This document shows, one piece after another, positions 1-8,510 of a stretch of DNA of 64,000 bases. This DNA comes from Acidobacteria bacterium Mor1 (GTDB taxonomy: Bacteria > Acidobacteriota > Polarisedimenticolia > Polarisedimenticolales > Polarisedimenticolaceae): NCBI GenBank assembly GCA_001664505.1, contig CP011806.1, forward strand, positions 4,512,149-4,576,148, given 5' to 3'. The translations under genes and the position numbers were made by a program. Position 1 is the first letter of the stretch; each line of letters opens with the position of its first letter. The notes beneath the pieces are model-generated. The model was not told the DNA's origin and did no database searches. It saw nothing but the letters and a program-made list of their open reading frames with translations.

Positions 1-2
1 TC

Positions 3-473
3 GATCCCGGCGAAGAGTGCGACGACGCCAACAACGAAGACGGCGACGGCTGCTCCGCCGACTGCAAGGTCGAGATCATGGGCGACCAGGGCTGCGCCAA
101 GGGCTTCTGGAAGAACAACAAGGAAAAGTGGGAGGTCTACGCTCCCGAGGACCTGGTCGGCGACATCTTCCCCTCGACCAACACGGCCTGGCCGGATCTG
201 GCGGTGCTGACCCTGCGTGACGCCCTCCACATCCGTAGCTGCGACATCGTCGAGGAGATGGCGGTTGCCCAGCGTCTGCTGCGCCAGGCGGTTGCCGCGC
301 TGCTCAACGCCAGTCATAGCGGTGTGCTCTACGAGTACTCCGAGGCCGACGTGATCAGCCGGACCGACGACGCGCTGGCTTCGGGTGTCAAGAAGGACAT
401 GCGCCGCACGCGCAACGACTGGGTCAACGGGAACAACGAGGGCTGCCCCCTCGACGACAACCGCTGCAACTAG
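3..473 (+). CDS. C-terminal part of a secreted protein with a Myxococcus-type Cys-rich repeat (5' end outside window)
   Basis: The frame is open from the left edge and ends at TAG 471-473, so only about 156 residues are seen. The first residues include the signature GEECDDANNEDGDGCSADC, which matches the DUF4215 / Myxococcus cysteine-rich repeat found in extracellular proteins. The rest contains CAKGFWKNNKEKW and a helical stretch, and ends in a Cys-containing tail (CPLDDNRCN). Export and surface location are inferred from the repeat family; I do not recognise the C-terminal domain. A strong hairpin terminator follows 20 bases after the stop, so this is the last gene of its unit. Confidence 0.75.
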   Translation, partial: DPGEECDDANNEDGDGCSADCKVEIMGDQGCAKGFWKNNKEKWEVYAPEDLVGDIFPSTNTAWPDLAVLTLRDALHIRSCDIVEEMAVAQRLLRQAVAALLNASHSGVLYEYSEADVISRTDDALASGVKKDMRRTRNDWVNGNNEGCPLDDNRCN

Positions 474-494
474 TCCAACCCGATCGCTGATTGC

Positions 495-525
495 AAACCC
501 CCGGCCTTCGGGCCGGGGGTTTTTT
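495..525 (+). terminator. Intrinsic terminator
   Basis: A 9-bp G+C stem (498-506 with 511-519) closed by a TTCG tetraloop and followed by six T residues. Three A residues before the stem pair with the first Ts. It lies just after the stop at 473. Confidence 0.9.
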
Positions 526-558
526 CATGCCTGCCCCGAGCTCCGATCGATTCGACGG

Positions 559-588
559 TTGACAGCGGCGCTGCGCGGGCCTTACGCT
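559..588 (+). promoter_or_regulatory. Putative sigma70-like promoter of the gene at 597
   Basis: TTGACA (559-564), an 18-base spacer and TACGCT (583-588). The -35 box is a perfect consensus match; the -10 is weak. The start codon lies 8 bases after the -10 box with no Shine-Dalgarno sequence, so the mRNA may be leaderless. Confidence 0.4.
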
Positions 589-596
589 CGCCGTGA

Positions 597-1208
597 ATGA
601 AGAGCGTTCACCGCAAGGGGATCGTTTTCAGCCTGGCGATCGGGTTTGCCTTCTCGATCGTCTCCTCCTCCACGGCCACCTGCGATGTTCTGATTGCCGA
701 CGAGCGGGTCCAGCTCGCCGATCACGCCCTCGAGGTGCGCCTCGCCGAGGCCCGTCTGTCGGCCTTCGAGGATATCTACGCGTTGATCGACGGCCTCTGG
801 CAGCGTGAGGCGATCGAACGGATGGTCTGGTTGGAGGCGAAGTACGAACGGGATGCGGCCCGGGTGGCACTTGAGCGTGCCGGCCTCGTTCTGGAGCGCC
901 AGGAATTCCTGGTCGAACGACTGGCCGCTACCTGCCGCGGGGCGAAGGGATCCGCCGAGGCGCGCAGGGGCTATCGCGCGCTTCAATGCGCCCAGCTCGA
1001 ACGGGCGATCGCCGAGGCGGGAATCGACCTGGAATTTCAGCGGGAGTGGCTAGCCAGCGTTCAGCGTCTGCGCGAGGGCAGCGCCGCGACCGCCACGGCT
1101 CAGGACGTGATTCGCGCGCGGCTGGAGGTCTCGCTCTGTGAGATCCGGCTGGAGGACGCGCGCAAGAGACAGGCAAGCTGCAAGGAGAGCTCAGTCAGCA
1201 GGGAATAG
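597..1208 (+). CDS. Exported helical coiled-coil protein, unknown function
   Basis: 203 residues. The N-terminus has basic residues followed by a hydrophobic stretch of about 18 residues (IVFSLAIGFAFSIVSSS) ending near TATC, consistent with a Sec signal. The mature part is almost wholly alpha-helical, rich in Glu, Arg, Ala and Leu with heptad-like spacing, and carries scattered Cys residues. The pattern loosely resembles the helical hairpins of TolC or HlyD-type proteins, but no family motif can be fixed. ATG 597 has no Shine-Dalgarno; the start is supported by the signal peptide and the promoter just upstream. It is transcribed alone, convergent with the gene at 1241. Confidence 0.65.
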   Translation: MKSVHRKGIVFSLAIGFAFSIVSSSTATCDVLIADERVQLADHALEVRLAEARLSAFEDIYALIDGLWQREAIERMVWLEAKYERDAARVALERAGLVLERQEFLVERLAATCRGAKGSAEARRGYRALQCAQLERAIAEAGIDLEFQREWLASVQRLREGSAATATAQDVIRARLEVSLCEIRLEDARKRQASCKESSVSRE

Positions 1209-1240
1209 TGTTCTAAAGAAGGAGCCGCACTCTGTGAGAT

Positions 1241-2437
1241 TCAGGGACAAGCCGTCAGCACCTGCTCAACGCGACAGCGCAAACCGCTATCCACCGGCTG
1301 GGGCCGTTCCGTCGAAACGCCTGTTGGCGAGTCGAAGCGGCTTCCGTAAGAACCCTCCGCGGCCGCATTCGTGGGCACGACGAGGTAGTAGGTATCGCCG
1401 CTCGCGGGAGTGATGCGCTCGACGCGGTCGGACCCCGCATCGCCGCAACGAATCTGCTGATGGTCGTAGCTGCCGGCCTGCAGGGAGGCGATGGTCCCCT
1501 CGTAGATGCCGTAGTCGCCGGCGCCGCAGGAGCAGCTGTCCCCGAAACTGATGTCCAGATCGGTGCCCGCCCGGGCCACGCGAATCTGACGAGCCGGGTC
1601 CATCCCGTCAATGGCGCCGGGATTCGCCTCCAACGAGAGCCCGTCCACTTCGCTCTCGATCGGCCAGCCCGCCGCGAGCAGGTCGAGGTACTCGTCGAAG
1701 ATGCTGCCGTCCCAGGAGACGATCTCCCCCGGTAGCTGGGTCGCCGCGCCCAGGGTAGGAGACAGGTCCACCGGGATGTCCCAGGCGATGGCGGTCACGC
1801 CGGCGTCTCGGTCGACTCCGATCGGTCTTGAAGCGGTCGGAAATACGGTGCTCGATACCCGCAAATCGAGATCCACGGCGACGAAGCTCCAGTCGGCGCA
1901 GCCGCTCCCGCTCCGGGTGTAGCGCAACAGGGATCCGGGGCGGTAGATCGTGCCGCCGATCTCGACGTTCCCGTCGAGAGCCAGCAGCAGGTCGCCGTTG
2001 TCGTCACCCTCGAGGAAGAGCCCGTCGATGCCGGCCGACGAGGGGAGGGGTTGACTCAGCGAATCGCCACAAAAAAACAGGCTGTACTGGGTGCCGTCGA
2101 AACGCACCACATCCCGGGTCTCGACCGGGTCGGTCAAGCCGTTCCCCAGATCGGAGTTCTGGGCCACGGCCAGCAACCAGTGCGTGTCCGAAGTGCCCGG
2201 GGTCACGCAGGCATCCATCCGGTGGACCGCCCGTGCGGCCGGGTTCGCGGGAAACGACACCGCCACGGAGAATGCGGCACCGTCGTAGCGCGCGACCTCG
2301 CTCGGCAGCGCCTCGACACCTCCGGGGAGGTCGGTCGTCACGTCGGGAGAGACATAGACCGTCTGGGCCGCGGCGAGCGCGGGCAGCAGGCCGGCGAGAC
2401 AGAGCGCCGGCAGCCAGGTGCGATACCGTCCGATCAA
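1241..2437 (-). CDS. Secreted protein of unknown function, possible beta-rich repeats
   Basis: 398 residues with a clear signal peptide (hydrophobic LPALCLAGLLPALAAAQ, cleavage likely after AAA). The mature region is beta-rich with repeated aromatic and Asp/Gly segments such as ARYDGAAF, VRFDGTQY and VSWDGSIF, suggesting a repeated or propeller-like fold. The C-terminal third has four spaced Cys and a YYLVVP strand, a tail type seen in secreted proteins of Acidobacteriota-like genomes. Its start overlaps the stop of the upstream beta-helix gene by 4 bases, so the two are probably translated together. No enzyme motif is visible. Confidence 0.7.
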   Translation of the reverse strand: MIGRYRTWLPALCLAGLLPALAAAQTVYVSPDVTTDLPGGVEALPSEVARYDGAAFSVAVSFPANPAARAVHRMDACVTPGTSDTHWLLAVAQNSDLGNGLTDPVETRDVVRFDGTQYSLFFCGDSLSQPLPSSAGIDGLFLEGDDNGDLLLALDGNVEIGGTIYRPGSLLRYTRSGSGCADWSFVAVDLDLRVSSTVFPTASRPIGVDRDAGVTAIAWDIPVDLSPTLGAATQLPGEIVSWDGSIFDEYLDLLAAGWPIESEVDGLSLEANPGAIDGMDPARQIRVARAGTDLDISFGDSCSCGAGDYGIYEGTIASLQAGSYDHQQIRCGDAGSDRVERITPASGDTYYLVVPTNAAAEGSYGSRFDSPTGVSTERPQPVDSGLRCRVEQVLTACP

Positions 2438-3510
2438 AGCGTGTTCGGCAGCCAGTTGTCGCCCTGCGAGGCGTTGGCCGAGGTGCCGAAGTCGTCGTCG
2501 CAGAAGTCGGCGGTGGCGGAGGGGTTGCAGTTGGCGCCCACTCCGGTGTTTCCGCGGGCGGTGTTGCGCCGGAAGATGTTGGCGTCGGCGGTGGAGCTGA
2601 AGCGCAGGCCCCAGGACCCGTTGCCGTTCAGCACGTTGCCCTCGACCTGGTTGCGGTCGCCGTCGATCAGCAGGCCTTCGTTGTCGGCGTTGCTGACGAC
2701 GTTCTCGCGAATGACGTTGTCGGCGCCGATGATCCGCAGGCCGACACCGCTCTGCACGTTGCGCACGGTGTTGCCCTCGACGGTCGCGCCGAAGGTGGCG
2801 CTCGTCATCAGGATTCCGGTGCCGCCGTCGACATCGACGATGGTGTTGCGCAGCAGGATCGGCGCGTTGACGCTGTCGATCACGATGCCCGCGTTGAACG
2901 GACCGCCGGCCAACTTCTCGCGGATGCTGTTGCCTTCGATGCGGACGCCGCCGCCGCCGAACACGCAGATCCCGTCGGAGACCCGGCGGAGCTGGTTGTT
3001 GACGATCACTCCCTGGGTGTTCTCGTTCTGACCGCCCTCGGCGGCGATGCCCACGCTCCCCGCGTCCTCGATGATCGAATCGACGATGCTGAACTGGTCG
3101 ACGTCGAACAGGTAGATCCCGCGGTCGCTGGTGCCGGTCACGGTCACCTGCTCGATGTTGACCCGGTCGGCGCCGTCGGTGTTGATCCCGATGGTGCCGC
3201 CGCTCAGCACGCCGTTACGGATCCGGGCCTCGGCGTCCAGGGCGATCTCGATCACCGTCGAGGCCGCGTCGCCGGTCACGGTCATGCCGTTGAGGTCCAG
3301 GTCGACGCCGGTGGCGTTGATCTGGAACACCGGGCCGGCCCCGGTCGCCGTCAGGTTGCGGGTGAGCACGTACTGCCCTGGAGTGTCCAGCACGATCGGC
3401 GTGGCGATCGGCGTGGCAAAGGGAATCGGGGTGCGCCCCTCTTCGGCCTGGAGGCCCAGCAAGGGCCACAGACAGAGGCAACCGATCAGCAAACGGGCAG
3501 AACGCGACAT
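2434..3510 (-). CDS. Secreted right-handed parallel beta-helix protein (NosD/PbH1-type)
   Basis: 358 residues. A signal peptide (LLIGCLCLWPLLGLQAEE) is followed by about ten PbH1-like turns rich in N, G, V and I, for example VEGNTVRNVQSG, IRENVVSNADNEG and VEGNVLNGNGSWG. This asparagine-ladder pattern is typical of pectate-lyase-like and NosD-type folds. The opening YVLTRNLTATG is typical of the family, in which such proteins bind or cleave polysaccharide or act as surface structures; no catalytic residues can be assigned here. It is first gene of a two-gene unit with the protein ending at 1241. Confidence 0.8.
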   Translation of the reverse strand: MSRSARLLIGCLCLWPLLGLQAEEGRTPIPFATPIATPIVLDTPGQYVLTRNLTATGAGPVFQINATGVDLDLNGMTVTGDAASTVIEIALDAEARIRNGVLSGGTIGINTDGADRVNIEQVTVTGTSDRGIYLFDVDQFSIVDSIIEDAGSVGIAAEGGQNENTQGVIVNNQLRRVSDGICVFGGGGVRIEGNSIREKLAGGPFNAGIVIDSVNAPILLRNTIVDVDGGTGILMTSATFGATVEGNTVRNVQSGVGLRIIGADNVIRENVVSNADNEGLLIDGDRNQVEGNVLNGNGSWGLRFSSTADANIFRRNTARGNTGVGANCNPSATADFCDDDFGTSANASQGDNWLPNTL

Positions 3511-3620
3511 AGCGGGCTCCTCGGGACGGATCTTTTACGGGGGCACAACCGGCCACCTGGATTATTACGGGGGAACGCAACCCCGCACAAGCGCCGGCTG
3601 GCCGATCACCAAATAGATAT

Positions 3621-3640
3621 CCGGCCCGAAGGGGGGCCGG
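3621..3640 (-). terminator. Hairpin, probable terminator of the gene at 3666-4046
   Basis: Stem CCGGCCC/GGGCCGG with a 6-base loop, on the minus strand preceded by TTTT and followed by a moderately T-rich stretch. It lies 26 bases beyond the stop of the minus-strand gene. The U-tract is weak. Confidence 0.45.
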
Positions 3641-3665
3641 AAAACCGTCCGGGACCCCGGCTGGG

Positions 3666-4046
3666 TCAGCCTCCGAGCTTCTTTCGGGCCTTCCGCACCT
3701 TCTTGGGGTCGGCCAGGGGCATGCAGCGAATCAGGTCCTCCCGGGCTTCGGCCCGGTGGAACTTGACCTCGGCGGTAGCCCCCGCGCCGCCGCCGAATCC
3801 GAGGGTGCGGCCCTTGAGCGCCTGCTGCCGGATCTCGAAGTACTCGAAATCGGCGGCGACGCAGACCGAGGCGATCTCCTCGTAGAGGGTTCGGAGCGCC
3901 TTGCCCTGGCCGCCCCAGCGGGTGGCCTTGCGGTGGGTCACCAGGAACTGGTCGTCGTCGAGACGCTGGAATTTGAGGCCGGCCAGGGCCGGCAGGCCGA
4001 GGGACAGGGCGATCAGGACGATCAGGATCCGGGTCGTGGTGCGCAT
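3666..4046 (-). CDS. Small exported protein, unknown function
   Basis: 126 residues with an N-terminal signal peptide (ILIVLIALSLGLPALAG). The mature part starts with a beta strand pattern (LKFQRLDDDQFLVTHRK), includes a Gly-rich loop LGFGGGAGATAEVKFH and ends in a Lys/Arg-rich helix. The arrangement resembles small periplasmic proteins or lipoprotein-like domains annotated only as hypothetical; no lipobox Cys is present. A good Shine-Dalgarno (AAAGGAG) precedes ATG 4046. It lies downstream of the sigma-factor pair on the same strand and might belong to that unit (54-base gap). Confidence 0.6.
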   Translation of the reverse strand: MRTTTRILIVLIALSLGLPALAGLKFQRLDDDQFLVTHRKATRWGGQGKALRTLYEEIASVCVAADFEYFEIRQQALKGRTLGFGGGAGATAEVKFHRAEAREDLIRCMPLADPKKVRKARKKLGG

Positions 4047-4100
4047 CGCATTCTCCTTTGCGTGAACACCCGGATAAGCGCCAAGACCGCCCGGCCACCC

Positions 4101-4751
4101 TCAGGGGCAGCTCTCTCCGTTCGAGGCCTGATCCAGAAGAGCCCGCAGCTCGTCCCGGTACGGGATCAACTGGCGCTCGACCGCCCGCTGGTTGAGTTTC
4201 CACACCATGTAGCCGACCAGGGAGAAGATCACGACCGATCCGGCCAGCACGACGCCGATCGATGCCGCCGCAAGGGCGAGGGAGGTCTCCGCCACCGGCA
4301 CGGTCGCCGTCGTGGCCCAGACCGTCCCGCCGGCGGCCAGCGGCAGCACGTACCAGGACACGACCCTGCGCAGCAGCCGGATCTGGTCCTCGACACGGGA
4401 GATCTCCTGCTTCAACCGCGCGGTCAGCGGCAGGTCCTCGCGGGCTCCCCGGTTGCGGCGCTGCACCCGGTACATCTTCCACAACGCGAACACGACGCAA
4501 CCGGACGCGAACAGCGCACCGAGTTTGGGGATGATGCCGGGGGTCTGCCAGGAAACCCAGCCGAAGACGCCGATGACCAACGCGCCCGCGATGGCCTCGA
4601 CGGCATCCCGTCGCCGGATCGTGCGATCGAACCGTTCCGATTTGCGCTTCACGTTCATCAGGATCTCCTCCGTGTTCCAGGTATCGGCGTCCACTTCCTG
4701 GTCGCGCCAAAGCCGGGCGAGCTCATCGAAGTCGCGATCATCGGGAGTCAT
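4101..4751 (-). CDS. Membrane protein partnered with the sigma factor (possible anti-sigma)
   Basis: 216 residues. An acidic, soluble N-terminal segment of about 50 residues (FDELARLWRDQEVD) is followed by two hydrophobic segments (AIAGALVIGVFGWVSW; ALFASGCVVFALW), a charged loop with a predicted coiled coil, and two more hydrophobic segments near the C-terminal half. Its start overlaps the end of the ECF sigma gene by 14 bases, so the pair is co-transcribed. A cytosolic N-terminus plus membrane anchor encoded right after an ECF sigma is the usual anti-sigma layout, but no zinc-binding anti-sigma motif (HxxxCxxC) is present, so the role is inference. Confidence 0.6.
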   Translation of the reverse strand: MTPDDRDFDELARLWRDQEVDADTWNTEEILMNVKRKSERFDRTIRRRDAVEAIAGALVIGVFGWVSWQTPGIIPKLGALFASGCVVFALWKMYRVQRRNRGAREDLPLTARLKQEISRVEDQIRLLRRVVSWYVLPLAAGGTVWATTATVPVAETSLALAAASIGVVLAGSVVIFSLVGYMVWKLNQRAVERQLIPYRDELRALLDQASNGESCP

Positions 4752-5268
4752 GGTCGACCTCCTGTTTCGCCAGACGGCGGCTCAACTTCGCGCGCAGCCG
4801 GTGCAGCCGGACGCCGATGTGGTTCTCGTTCATACCGGTGATCTCCGCGATCTCCCGGTAGGGCAGGTCTTCGAGATGGAGCGCGATCAGGGCTCGGTCC
4901 GGGGGTGGAAGCTCGGCGATCGCCTGGCGCAGCCGCTCCAGCCGGTCCTGATCGTCCAGGCGCTGACCGGGGTCGACCGCAGGGGGCGGCGTCGGCGCTC
5001 GAGCTTCCAGCTCTTCACGGCCCCGCTCCCGCCTCGACCGGCTGCGGCCGTGGAGCATCGCCACGTTGAGGGTCACCCGGAACAGCCAGGTGTCCTCGCC
5101 CGAGCGGCCGTCGAAGCCGGGGAGTGACCGCCACAGCTGGAGCAGGATCTCCGAGCGCAGGTCCTCCCGCTCGGCGGGATTTCGCGCCCACGAGCGCGCG
5201 AGACGGTCGATCCGCCCGCGGTTGCGCTCGATCAGCTCCAGGTAACGGCGTTCAATCTCACCGGACAA
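4738..5268 (-). CDS. RNA polymerase sigma factor, ECF/sigma-70 family
   Basis: About 176 residues. Region 2 includes REDLRSEILLQLWRSLPGFDG and DTWLFRVTLNVAM; region 4 includes LPPPDRALIALHLEDLPYREIAEITG with helix-turn-helix GMNENHIGVRLHRLRAKL. The start is taken as TTG 5268 because GGGAG lies 7 bases before it and homologues begin near this point; an in-frame ATG at 5361 would add 31 residues unlike the family. It should direct RNA polymerase to a small regulon, controlled by the membrane protein encoded immediately downstream. Divergent from acyl-CoA dehydrogenase, with about 120 bases between the two starts. Confidence 0.85.
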   Translation of the reverse strand: MSGEIERRYLELIERNRGRIDRLARSWARNPAEREDLRSEILLQLWRSLPGFDGRSGEDTWLFRVTLNVAMLHGRSRSRRERGREELEARAPTPPPAVDPGQRLDDQDRLERLRQAIAELPPPDRALIALHLEDLPYREIAEITGMNENHIGVRLHRLRAKLSRRLAKQEVDHDSR

Positions 5269-5389
5269 TTCACATCTCCCTCGAAGTACCGCTCGATGAG
5301 TTGCCGGAGGCCTCTTCGCCTTACACCCCGTGCTACCATTTTTTTCCAATTTCAGGGCCAAAACCCGTCAAACCTCGTGGAGTTCAGCC

Positions 5390-6547
5390 GTGTCCGAAAC
5401 CTCTCCGTCCGCCCTTACCGTCCTTCAGGAGCATGAACTGGTCCTCCAGCAGGAGGTGCGCCGTTTCGCCGACGAGCAGATCCGCCCGTTGGTCCACGAC
5501 GCCGACCAGCAGGCCAAGCTCCCCGAGGAGGCTCTGAAGGCTCTGTTCGAGATGGGGCTGATGGGCGTCGAGATTCCGGAAGAGCTGGGCGGCGCCGGTA
5601 TGGAGTTCTTCTCGGCGGCACTGGTCATCGAGGAGCTCGCCCGGGTCGACCCCGCCGTCGCGGTGGTCGCCGATGTGCAGAACACCCTGATCAACAACAT
5701 CCTGCTGCTCAAGGGGAACGACGCCCAGAAAAAGGAATGGTGTCCGCGGCTCGCCGAGAACACCGTCGGCGCCTTCGCGCTGTCCGAGGCCGACGCCGGT
5801 TCCGACGCCTTCGCGCTCAAGGCCCGGGCGGTCGCCGACGGCGACGACTACAAGATCAGCGGCAACAAGATGTGGATCACCAACGGCATCGAGGCCGGGC
5901 TCTACATCGTGTTCGCCAACATCGACCCCGACGCGGGCTACAAGGGCATCACCGCGTTCCTCGTCCCCCGGGACGCCGCGGGCCTGACCATCGGCAAGAA
6001 GGAAGACAAGCTCGGCATCCGCGCCTCGTCCACCGTGGAGCTGATCCTCGAGGATGTCCGGGTGCCCCGTAGCGCCATCATCGGCGAGCCGGGCAAGGGC
6101 TACAAGATCGCCATCGAGGCGCTCAACGAGGGCCGGATCGGCATCGGCGCCCAGATGGTCGGCCTGGCCCAGGGAGCGCTGGATGCCGCGGTGTCCTACG
6201 CCAAGGAACGCAAGCAGTTCGGCCGTTCGATCTCCGAGTTCCAGGGGGTGCAGTTCGCCCTGGCCGAGATGGCGATCGAGGTCGAGGCCGCGCGGCTGAT
6301 GGTCTACAACGCCTGCAGGCTGCGGGACGGGGGCAAGCCCTTCGTGCAGCAGGCGGCCATGGCCAAGTGGTTCACCGCCGAGGTGGCCGAACGGACCGCA
6401 AGCCGTGCCGTGGACCTGTTCGGAGGCTACGGCTTCTCCAAGGACTACCCGGTCGAGAAGTTTTACCGCGACGCCAAGATCGGCAAGATCTACGAGGGCA
6501 CGGCGTTCATGCAGCTCAACACCGTGGCCAAGAACCTGCTCAAGTAG
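5390..6547 (+). CDS. Acyl-CoA dehydrogenase (short/medium-chain type)
   Basis: 385 residues, the normal family length. It oxidises an acyl-CoA to the trans-2-enoyl-CoA using FAD and passes electrons to ETF in the cytoplasm. Visible motifs: the family signature GAFALSEADAGSDA, WITNG, RKQFGRSISEFQ and the C-terminal KIYEGTAFMQ, whose Glu is the catalytic base of butyryl/medium-chain enzymes. The start is GTG 5390, preceded by GGAG at 5379-5382 with 7-base spacing; the upstream ATG 5330 would add an atypical 20-residue extension. Chain-length specificity cannot be read from sequence. It converges with the ABC1 gene at a 7-base gap. Confidence 0.92.
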   Translation: MSETSPSALTVLQEHELVLQQEVRRFADEQIRPLVHDADQQAKLPEEALKALFEMGLMGVEIPEELGGAGMEFFSAALVIEELARVDPAVAVVADVQNTLINNILLLKGNDAQKKEWCPRLAENTVGAFALSEADAGSDAFALKARAVADGDDYKISGNKMWITNGIEAGLYIVFANIDPDAGYKGITAFLVPRDAAGLTIGKKEDKLGIRASSTVELILEDVRVPRSAIIGEPGKGYKIAIEALNEGRIGIGAQMVGLAQGALDAAVSYAKERKQFGRSISEFQGVQFALAEMAIEVEAARLMVYNACRLRDGGKPFVQQAAMAKWFTAEVAERTASRAVDLFGGYGFSKDYPVEKFYRDAKIGKIYEGTAFMQLNTVAKNLLK

Positions 6548-6554
6548 CGCCCGC

Positions 6555-7889
6555 TCAGGTAGAGGGAGTGCCGGCAGCCAACGCCCGGGAGGAGTACTCC
6601 CGGGCCAGGGCGTTCCACGGCCCCACCGCCTGCAGCTTGCACAGGTTGCCGAAGTGGCCGCTCAAGGTGCGGTCGATGAAGATGATGTCGCTGGGGAAGA
6701 CCGCGTCGGTGCTCTGGGACCAGTTGGCCATGCCCAGCTCGAACAGCCGTTCGTAGACCCCGGAATCGGGCACGAAGCGGTAGGGCGGCTCCTCGCGGAA
6801 CATCCGGCGGATGATCTCGAAGTAGGGATCGATCAGTTCCTGGCTGAACGTGCTGCCGTCCGCCTTGTACACGCCGAAGTCCTTGAGCGTTTGCGGCACG
6901 TCGTCGGGACGGTCTTCGAGCACGGTGCGCAGCAACCGCGCGTAGCCCTGGACCACCGCGAGATCCGGCTCCTTGATGCAGCCGTAGTCGTAGACGATCA
7001 CCCGCCCGTCTTCGAGAAACGCGAAGTTGGCGAAGTTCGGGTCGGCGTGCAGGAAGCGGTGCTCGAACAGGCCGCGGAACTCGAACTCGAACAGGTTGCG
7101 GCCCCAGCGATCCCGTAGCTCCTGGGGATACTTTTCGCTGCAGGCTTCCCGGGGCGGGATGCCCTTGACGAACTCCAGGGTCAGGATGCGATCGGTCGAG
7201 GCCTCTTCGACGACCTTGGGGATCACGATCTCCGGCACCGAGGCGTGGAGTTCGGTCATGCGGCGGATGTTGTCCGCCTCCCGCCGGTAGTCCAACTCTT
7301 CGAGTAGGCGGTCCCGCAGTTCCTGCCAGATCGGCTCGAACTCGATGTCGAAGAACATGGCGAACAACGACTTGCAGGCGGCCTTGAGGTTGGTCAGGTC
7401 CGAGCGGATTACGTGGTCGATGCCGGGATACTGGATCTTGACCGCGACGGCGCGACCGTCGCGCAACACCGCTCGATGCACCTGGCCGATCGAGGCCGCG
7501 GCGAATCCCTCATCGCTGATGTGGTGGAAGATCTTGTCGTGATCGGGGATCTGTCCCTCGATCTCGAAGCGCATCACCTCGGTGGGCACCCGTGGTGCCT
7601 CGCGCTGGAGCGCGCTGAGGATGTCGGCGACTTCGGGTGGGAGCAAGCCCTCGTGAAGGCTCAGCATCTGGCCGACCTTCATCGCGGCGCCCTTGAGTTC
7701 GCCGAGGGTCTCGACGACACGCACCGCGTTGCGCACCATCGCTTCCTGTTCCTTCTCGGAGCGGGTCTCGTCGGAGCGCACGTACTTGAGCAGCTTGTTG
7801 CCGAGCATCGAAACGCCGACCCGTCCGGCCAGGCTGCTCAGCTTGACCGCCCGGCTGAGCGCGGAGTCATCGATCGGTTTGGTCGCCAC
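6555..7889 (-). CDS. ABC1/UbiB-family atypical kinase-like protein
   Basis: 444 residues. Conserved ABC1 family motifs are all present: the KxGQ motif in AAMKVGQMLS, the Ala-rich nucleotide loop AAASIGQVHRA, the ion-pair lysine in VAVKIQYPG, ELDYRREADN, the catalytic-loop equivalent HADPNFANF and the metal-binding DYG in VYDYGCIKE. Family members (UbiB, ADCK3) are ATPase/kinase-like proteins linked to isoprenoid quinone synthesis or lipid homeostasis. Start GTG 7889 is chosen because GAGGA lies 6 bases upstream and it falls 20 bases after the thioesterase stop. Probably co-transcribed with that thioesterase. Confidence 0.88.
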   Translation of the reverse strand: MATKPIDDSALSRAVKLSSLAGRVGVSMLGNKLLKYVRSDETRSEKEQEAMVRNAVRVVETLGELKGAAMKVGQMLSLHEGLLPPEVADILSALQREAPRVPTEVMRFEIEGQIPDHDKIFHHISDEGFAAASIGQVHRAVLRDGRAVAVKIQYPGIDHVIRSDLTNLKAACKSLFAMFFDIEFEPIWQELRDRLLEELDYRREADNIRRMTELHASVPEIVIPKVVEEASTDRILTLEFVKGIPPREACSEKYPQELRDRWGRNLFEFEFRGLFEHRFLHADPNFANFAFLEDGRVIVYDYGCIKEPDLAVVQGYARLLRTVLEDRPDDVPQTLKDFGVYKADGSTFSQELIDPYFEIIRRMFREEPPYRFVPDSGVYERLFELGMANWSQSTDAVFPSDIIFIDRTLSGHFGNLCKLQAVGPWNALAREYSSRALAAGTPST

Positions 7890-7909
7890 GAGATGTCCTC
7901 GTGACCATT

Positions 7910-8422
7910 CTAGGGCGTGGGGTCCACATCCGCCGGTGCTTCCCAGCGGTGGTACGCCGGGTGTCCCGGTTTGACCGCGACGAAACGTCCCTCGCAGGTC
8001 GCGGTGACCTGGTCTCCGGCGCGGATCTCGGCGGTGACGGTGACCTTGCTGCCCTCGTCGGCGATCGCCTCGGCGACCACGATCAACTCCCGGTCGGTCG
8101 GTGTCGGCCGTCGCATCTTGACGTGGAAGTCGGCGGTCACGGTGCAGGGCGGAATCTCGAGTCCGTCCCGCAGTTTCAGTTTCCAGCAGGCGGCCCAGTT
8201 GGAGTGGCAATCGAGCAGGGCACCGACGATGCCCCCGTTGAGCACCCCGTCAAAGGCCTCGTGGTGGGGCAGCGGCCGCCAGTGAGCCACCAGTCGTTCG
8301 GGTTTGTCGGGGTCGGGGAAGCTGCGGATCCGCAGGCCCTTCTCGTTGGCCGGGCCGCAGCCGAAGCAGGCGTTTTTCGGTGCGTACAGCTCCTGGATGC
8401 AGCGGGAATGGCGGTCGGACAC
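7910..8422 (-). CDS. PaaI-type hotdog-fold thioesterase
   Basis: 170 residues. The hotdog signature is seen in HHEAFDGVLNGGIVGALLDCHSNWA, where the Asn-Gly-Gly loop precedes the central helix, and in the strand DFHVKMRRPTP. An N-terminal CFGCGPANEKGLRI motif with two Cys is typical of this subgroup. It should hydrolyse acyl-CoA thioesters in the cytoplasm; substrate unknown. The gene is divergent from a TetR regulator with a palindromic site between them, so regulation by that TetR is likely. The ABC1-family gene follows 20 bases downstream. Confidence 0.85.
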   Translation of the reverse strand: MSDRHSRCIQELYAPKNACFGCGPANEKGLRIRSFPDPDKPERLVAHWRPLPHHEAFDGVLNGGIVGALLDCHSNWAACWKLKLRDGLEIPPCTVTADFHVKMRRPTPTDRELIVVAEAIADEGSKVTVTAEIRAGDQVTATCEGRFVAVKPGHPAYHRWEAPADVDPTP

Positions 8423-8483
8423 GGCGATTCTCCAGCTCGTCAGGCGGTTTCTCCGGCGCCGCCGGCAAAACGGCCTTGACGAA

Positions 8484-8501
8484 ATAGAACGGTCGTACTA
8501 T
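8484..8501. promoter_or_regulatory. Imperfect palindrome, probable TetR operator
   Basis: An 18-base imperfect dyad in which 14 of 18 positions are symmetric (ATAG at the left arm, CTAT at the right). It overlaps a TACTAT -10-like hexamer at 8496-8501, ten bases before the TetR start, and sits between divergent TetR and thioesterase genes. Position and symmetry suggest autoregulation. Confidence 0.6.
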
Positions 8502-8510
8502 TTTCTCTGC

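Noticed and set aside
8476-8501. TTGACG-TACTAT as a normal sigma70 promoter of TetR
   Set aside because: The spacer is only 14 bases; the -10 may be real but this -35 does not fit.
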